A stretch of 18,983 nt of DNA from an uncultured Gammaproteobacteria bacterium (GTDB lineage Bacteria; Pseudomonadota; Gammaproteobacteria; CAIUAS01). Each line of letters starts with the position of its first letter. The stretch's first letter is position 1. Under the pieces are notes generated by a model. The model searched no databases and was not told the DNA's origin. It saw nothing but the letters and a program-made list of their open reading frames with translations. The stretch spans positions 1-18,983 of the forward strand of contig CAIUAS010000372.1 in assembly GCA_903897205.1 (NCBI GenBank), in the 5' to 3' direction. Shown one piece after another: positions 18,901 through 18,983 of the stretch. A program made the position numbers and the translations under genes.

Positions 18901-18983
18901 ATTTTAGGTACGTTGACATCGTTTACAAGTGTGCTGGTTGCTGCAGTTGCAGGTGCTATGGCCTCGGCGGCTGAACAAGGCGT
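6982..18983 (+). CDS. Giant RHS/YD-repeat protein with internal OTU-like protease and LysM domain (3' end outside window)
   Basis: One frame runs 4000 codons without a stop and leaves the window. There is no signal peptide. Residues about 30-80 match RHS N-termini (ASGNLVVQTP ... FFWTYNS). YD/RHS repeats follow, e.g. residues 154-190 (YYDPNGRLISRED, FSYDNQGRLTKINAPSG), three YDAAxK variants (about 930, 1802, 2305) and YGYDPRRLKTS (2188). An OTU-like cysteine protease lies at about 2336-2520, beta-rich Ig-like sequence at about 2705-3015, and more YD-like sequence to about 3380. An AT-richer segment leads to a LysM domain (3856-3906), a Pro/His linker (MPPPPPKPKRPHHHWW) and a hydrophobic Ala/Gly region from 3954. 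In RHS toxins the YD repeats build a shell enclosing a C-terminal toxin; here that tip is unseen, and the protein far exceeds the usual 1400-2200 aa. It is the second gene of an operon with the LRR protein. No PAAR domain is visible, so the export route is unknown. The RHS assignment is firm; the effector role is inferred. Confidence 0.9.
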   Translation, partial: MKKPFSIISGEGLGLINTTHQLLDDHLIKVTPFGQAPIKSFANIASGNLVVQTPTVHVDELGGALEFFWTYNSQAADPQKWHFNWQKQLLNADPNSNTVQRVEADGHITTYQKDPQRSNQYFSQNSGEGTPFMRFDATQNAWRHSDPKTHVTEYYDPNGRLISREDLAGHVTIFSYDNQGRLTKINAPSGACYQLEWSVNGAVLSCIENGTTTILRLYGFDAGRLVKETYPKSNYSVTYGYANTATQLRAITQTDNTTINFLYDAPSQQGKVNVLQYGVNRNTLDYSKSPTVTLFDSFRNPAQFVLNNQQLIQQLKIPTGYAGVTPADLFEVTGYAYQNGVSDPKNITLASIIQPDGSTLHYQHDPIYNLKTSQLGPEQQQQIWCYQAGGDRPLLISHSAYQLGNANNNQATALTTRFVYQTNYDGKGHALLRYRLNPLGSVTEYRFDQTWKGLKSRRDYLAQFFNLSEYPNPTDVPAYPALEKWRTATTNDPAQVSLIDYIRNNRGQALFETTYTDVDAQGNGIRNDTMAKIQRGWDLYGNCHLEIERQDAETTATTQHSFDDLQREILRIDPLKRTWTWDYQDQQQQVITEQPNGRQDVLPWDTQGFTTHQVASVLNGTQTQVRRTQQRRDHNGNCIITIPPTLQTQEVNLPREHQFFDRQNRLCFKVSRTGRVQEIRYDVVHRVTLEIHYEGPINIQQLYLSWPPLPTDLPYVSNLIAQLPQQLGAEDQVILKSYSPSGKLRYQVDGENYLTEIRYDSLDRPIANIIYKVKITADEKQQLFNGQTLNRVPDPAQDSIKRTFYNLNQKISATQDEKGYVTEYFYNAGKQKIKTRVYDIKAPIDLTITDFNQVRPKPSLKDADTYYWYDDKDNEIASVDAENYLTTKNYYANGKLKQTRRYENKVTLNGTVLPVGIPSTEDQITNYTYDAAKRKIQADLPFGATQKTNYDISDNVTLSQTLDRQNPGKIEPNFQRNTQAIFDGWNQPIKQANVFVGQLLVEADQEQQQLIWDEQATHNHCDETGLHLWSRNPLGGLTYFYYDLEQRPLYQINPVGAITQKIYDTFNNPIALYEFGYILPEAKRQLLTGGFITEDLQAYFNSLRNQGPDKDRITVNQYDRRNLKNQTMDPEGFISNFEYNALRKCVLEQLPVDNNQSLQTIAHDYDPRGLETKTIKSDGSNTVIVEHEYENPFGKETARINELGGRTEKERDRLGRLTKQTNPLNIVDFESKIDAFDRVSEEKNADGDITRHHYVQATRSHTIETPVAGYTKTEIQDVFKQTTQLLDANNKAALFTHAPQGKVHTQTDPLSNVTTTDFNLLGLPETITHPNGSVDSNLYNLAGQLTEKCVDKNNLALTTDYQPNAFGDPVEITDPKGVLTKNTFNRNGLNTQSNIDPAGLNLTVTRAFNAQKTQIAENHGDSANPAQYQETYQKDGLNRDVGKTIAPGSLNLQTAKTLNDAGQIEVETDPKGNSTYHFYNKLKQKRFTVDPEGGVTEWIYDDVGTDRIHCERHLTNGIDLGKVDINTITLEQLNKLVVRVPSDKQLWTFRDPAGREQFHINGQGRVTEIVRDNVNNPIQTIIYSVAINSLNLATLATADVVTWAQAHQNNNLNRVSYSIFDEAKNERYVINSRGYIIEKRYQNKKLIAEIKYATKLTNPQQVANLPVDQVDSAITKDVADDRETWHIFDTAGRPWFTVTKIAKDKAAVSRFDHDQNTNLEQTCHFATSIAWPVEDYATLSAICYSLIPDPNQDQILKSEFDHANREVKKTNALGNSQQFELDAVGNQEALIDEINNTFKFDYDAAKRKTDKILPPCDLTLVTQKNTNPTWILEPTLQNAVQIKQHKELDRAGNVTKLIRAQGMPEERSVEFAYNKLNKHSLVTVTGVAIDDPNLNAGWLNRPEKSNQTLTKQMVYDYRQRKIAEKGFDDQWTLFIYDSEDHEIFRILPRNIIIGKTYTTFGEQYTETKYDCKLTVDLTPFIQTMIATRMALPLSVLSAENGFIPSAADRTTVYEQNAEGKVISMTKPAGPSFLSDEMDGQYGIVSAVEKRDYNAFNEVIFAAQLVDPQQNSYKRQLTWFDPRGKKAATCGFNNEVDRRFRNTFGKRTGLLQWAQPPAIMPDITTTLAQLDAACKPDSKDRLLVFTFDLNGDKLTKALTNQILQQLILAPDTNVPSLQDLPAQDIIERYGYDPRRLKTSVQHPNGTVEYDYYNAIKKRIASTGVTRTSLNGKQLTPLTYYGINAHGEEVAVTKFAAGTQNAGPTPQPPAPIVVDAAVDQQKLKLNNNRGLTITEQTEEGAISFKTYDAARKNAREYHALTESVPANQVPANTHIVVQSAVTPAQYLYQAVAGDGDCGYTALGITRQAAYQLLSNNRVKLPLFLKPLIQEALLTETFIRYLHQKDLLSVELAQTFALYQLLAKQGRNVDPAINQLKRYADVLIIIQAYLNYDIRDKKIDAGWSHPLVLQALAELQEIELYIHELNDRGQLKAHAYYPHFKPAHAKQRADLLFRNGNHFDRLELITQKEQLAQVKIVNAELKATTTDFLHLDEKRITYDGSYNPTITRYLRDSVPIKERTALAQYNSFNQVVAAGERDSNDVDHYYQFFNYTPNGFCWKHNKNKGAWSIELPDLEGKLTITLLSLMDAVDLSNKQLSDVPDLLDTNKYLYDQLSRTEKSYDFNNKMIIQRAPEYSQEDGPGNIPLNVYVGSDYQSEFGAVSLNWLVPKETNVNYPTLEIYPIVHSTDPNFQPISTPLNIVTKNGRCGVDVSQFSSGIYGYKITYTLNAANNSLLYQTTGLVQFEGLNDTPSQTVVPIVENNNQLRLVGKTAGLIAIKVWQHEDHLIAEIPVTYDFTKKAYYADLSHLVSGTYTITPISPMINDPVPSLPTTIYTATPAATPLSREIDASVQLKWLTSHLEVDWQVTAAYANCQIKFACVYVGTDDQDYIQEATLTQGQYGQDYIDKNNHVLHCNVELPVPVFTITKVDLLLVLDEQNTLLPILANASPLPRAKSNNNNDIVDLTHAIQTAVFTPRNLVYIAPIQNPAQYQNLFFKDMRDDMQAQWKLMSILGTVTPTEGATTASGIVIDASNLSFGNYPWMLGQSPQAHKLLLGQETAALQGTFTIVRDGVVFSSDSFNNSSQLHRPVQQYGYDRWKNQTSHTNSLKATTTQEYNPFNKVIKAIQPEVEVVDEMGKITWEKPVTLYGYDLNQNFIGTTDANQHTEGYIKDEAGQTVKHVLGDGTFNEQNEMDIFSNILIRFDDQNQPWESTFNRRNKRLTEKTPLKYITAFTYDELDHRNSQCYPSGATYHYSFSVFGDIEASYLPLGQKTSYVSDRNYQWISQVNSDNTQLSWLRDYWGKVYHHKDLGNADYFYKYNPRGIIDEEWSVGGNHGEGLLFFFINSDDPDALVRVTPYPLPGKHIKYFYRGNWLLEVNDLVLSRTTKYTLNSENQRTDLIVIDKGQQIIQQIHCEFDALQRETIIVNDTATMQISYDAVSNYRRMLTTINFVASNCSTIDDSWFKQDAANRTLVFAGVMTDKGITLLKQWNIFKDSGTRFTYKGNLKSTIEKYVYELINIQEYIGDSIQTLEWDQDSRLKSAITNETIPSVGNYVTESDQYEWHPDGWVSSLQSAKYDVMKKSHSSVSDTPTYNSNTWQIQDQQTSTEDGQDTFQVSTTYTINTDNGLIQHQQTNGIDINHSKNNYSEQFDYKNNQFDSQKLYLVSGNLIDQYGTGPTMFSKLYYTPGGQYTGNLKMHGDRYFDENSYTYKYAYYSDGNCVDQTCDGMILRNYGLEANADFSAVSVQSTYQYIHTTNGQLLAHYFYAKLETDGYYWSGIKILPNYMPAITPDWVASSSQRCVVQPGDTFNSIATRYYGDPSYADVIAYQSGYLPNNALLPGTIINILLVPPTHTRFGDFAPYTNLLNILMSNIMPALVGGMPPPPPKPKRPHHHWWQTVIECIVAVVVAIVVPEVAPLILGTLTSFTSVLVAAVAGAMASAAEQG
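13945..13971 (+). repeat. 15-bp-period tandem duplication in the linker before the OTU-like domain
   Basis: GTACCGGCTAAT occurs at 13945-13956 and again at 13960-13971, encoding VPANQ-VPANT. It is an exact 12-bp direct repeat, in frame, at the junction where the YD repeats give way to the OTU-like domain. Confidence 0.85.
13987..14541 (+). other. OTU-like cysteine protease (deubiquitinase) domain inside the RHS protein
   Basis: This covers residues about 2336-2520 of the giant protein. QYLYQAVAGDGDCGYTALG carries the OTU signature D-G-x-C: D2352, nucleophile C2355, preceded by a hydrophobic residue and followed by an aromatic one and a helix (ITRQAAYQLL). About 160 residues later, LLFRNGNHFDRLEL gives the histidine motif with H2515 followed by an aromatic residue. 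The strand LQEIELYIHEL before it fits the OTU beta-sheet. The middle is helical. OTU enzymes hydrolyse ubiquitin linkages, and several intracellular pathogens secrete them; bacteria lack ubiquitin, which points to a eukaryotic target. The Cys-to-His distance is at the long end for the family. A related papain-fold protease is the main alternative. Confidence 0.65.
15100..16020 (+). other. Beta-rich, Ig/FN3-like region of the giant protein
   Basis: Residues about 2705-3015 lose the YD pattern and alternate hydrophobic residues in short strands with turns. Examples are GAVSLNWLVPKE, SSGIYGYKITYTL, GLIAIKVWQHEDHLIAEIPV and SGTYTITPI, arranged as two or three repeats of about 70-110 residues. The 'SGxYxYxI/TI' strand recurs (about 2773 and 2866). 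This resembles Ig- or fibronectin-like sandwiches used for binding or spacing. The fold is inferred from strand pattern only. Confidence 0.4.
18547..18699 (+). other. LysM domain in the giant RHS protein
   Basis: Residues 3856-3906 read CVVQPGDTFNSIATRYYGDP ... IAYQSG ... LLPGTIINILLVPP. This matches the LysM pattern 'y.V.pGDTl..IA.ryyGd...w..I...N......l.pG..L.IP'. LysM binds peptidoglycan or chitin glycans and is a recurrent element just before the C-terminal end of RHS proteins. A Pro/His-rich linker and hydrophobic Ala/Gly helices follow, then the window ends. Confidence 0.85.

Noticed and set aside
1..18983. CRISPR arrays, tRNA/rRNA genes, insertion sequences
   Set aside because: No regularly spaced repeats, tRNA-like cloverleaf sequences or transposase-like frames were seen.

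Overview
The window suggests an AT-leaning, host-associated gammaproteobacterium, most plausibly a Legionellales/Coxiellaceae-type intracellular bacterium. The grounds are indirect: a TIR/SEFIR-like protein ending in a CaaX-like tetrapeptide, a large leucine-rich-repeat membrane protein, an OTU-like cysteine protease domain, and the codon style. No rRNA, tRNA or other taxonomic marker is present, so the assignment is inference.

Layout. (1) 1-390: 3' end of a TIR/SEFIR-like gene entering from the left. (2) 391-666: convergent intergenic region with a 17-bp perfect inverted repeat. (3) 667-1323, minus strand: XRE-type repressor with a degenerate S24-like C-terminal domain. (4) 1324-1570: divergent control region with a sigma70-like promoter and TTTGTA direct repeats. 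(5) 1571-2740: three small signalling genes, namely an orphan HisKA (H-box) domain, a LuxR-type HTH protein and a single-domain receiver. (6) 2741-3306: non-coding or decayed sequence with terminator-like hairpins, a start-less open frame, palindromes and a four-codon minicistron. (7) 3307-6939: 1210-aa LRR protein with hydrophobic segments. (8) 6982 to the right edge: one uninterrupted frame of 4000 codons with no stop, encoding a giant RHS/YD-repeat protein whose C-terminus lies outside the window.

The most remarkable element is the two-gene unit 3307-18983. The LRR protein and the giant RHS protein are 42 bp apart, with no terminator or promoter between them, and share a nearly identical 15-nt ribosome-binding leader. 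The RHS protein has an RHS-like N-terminus and long YD-repeat stretches. An apparently intact OTU-like cysteine protease domain (D2352, C2355, H2515) is buried in the middle rather than at the C-terminal tip. After it come a beta-rich region, more YD repeats, a markedly AT-richer segment, a LysM domain, a Pro/His linker and a hydrophobic Ala/Gly segment that normally precedes a C-terminal toxin. My reading, as inference, is a very large polymorphic toxin or effector carrying an internal ubiquitin-directed protease, co-expressed with a membrane-associated LRR partner.

The small signalling cluster (repressor, HisKA-only protein, LuxR, receiver) lies immediately upstream and could control the large operon, but nothing in the sequence proves that link.
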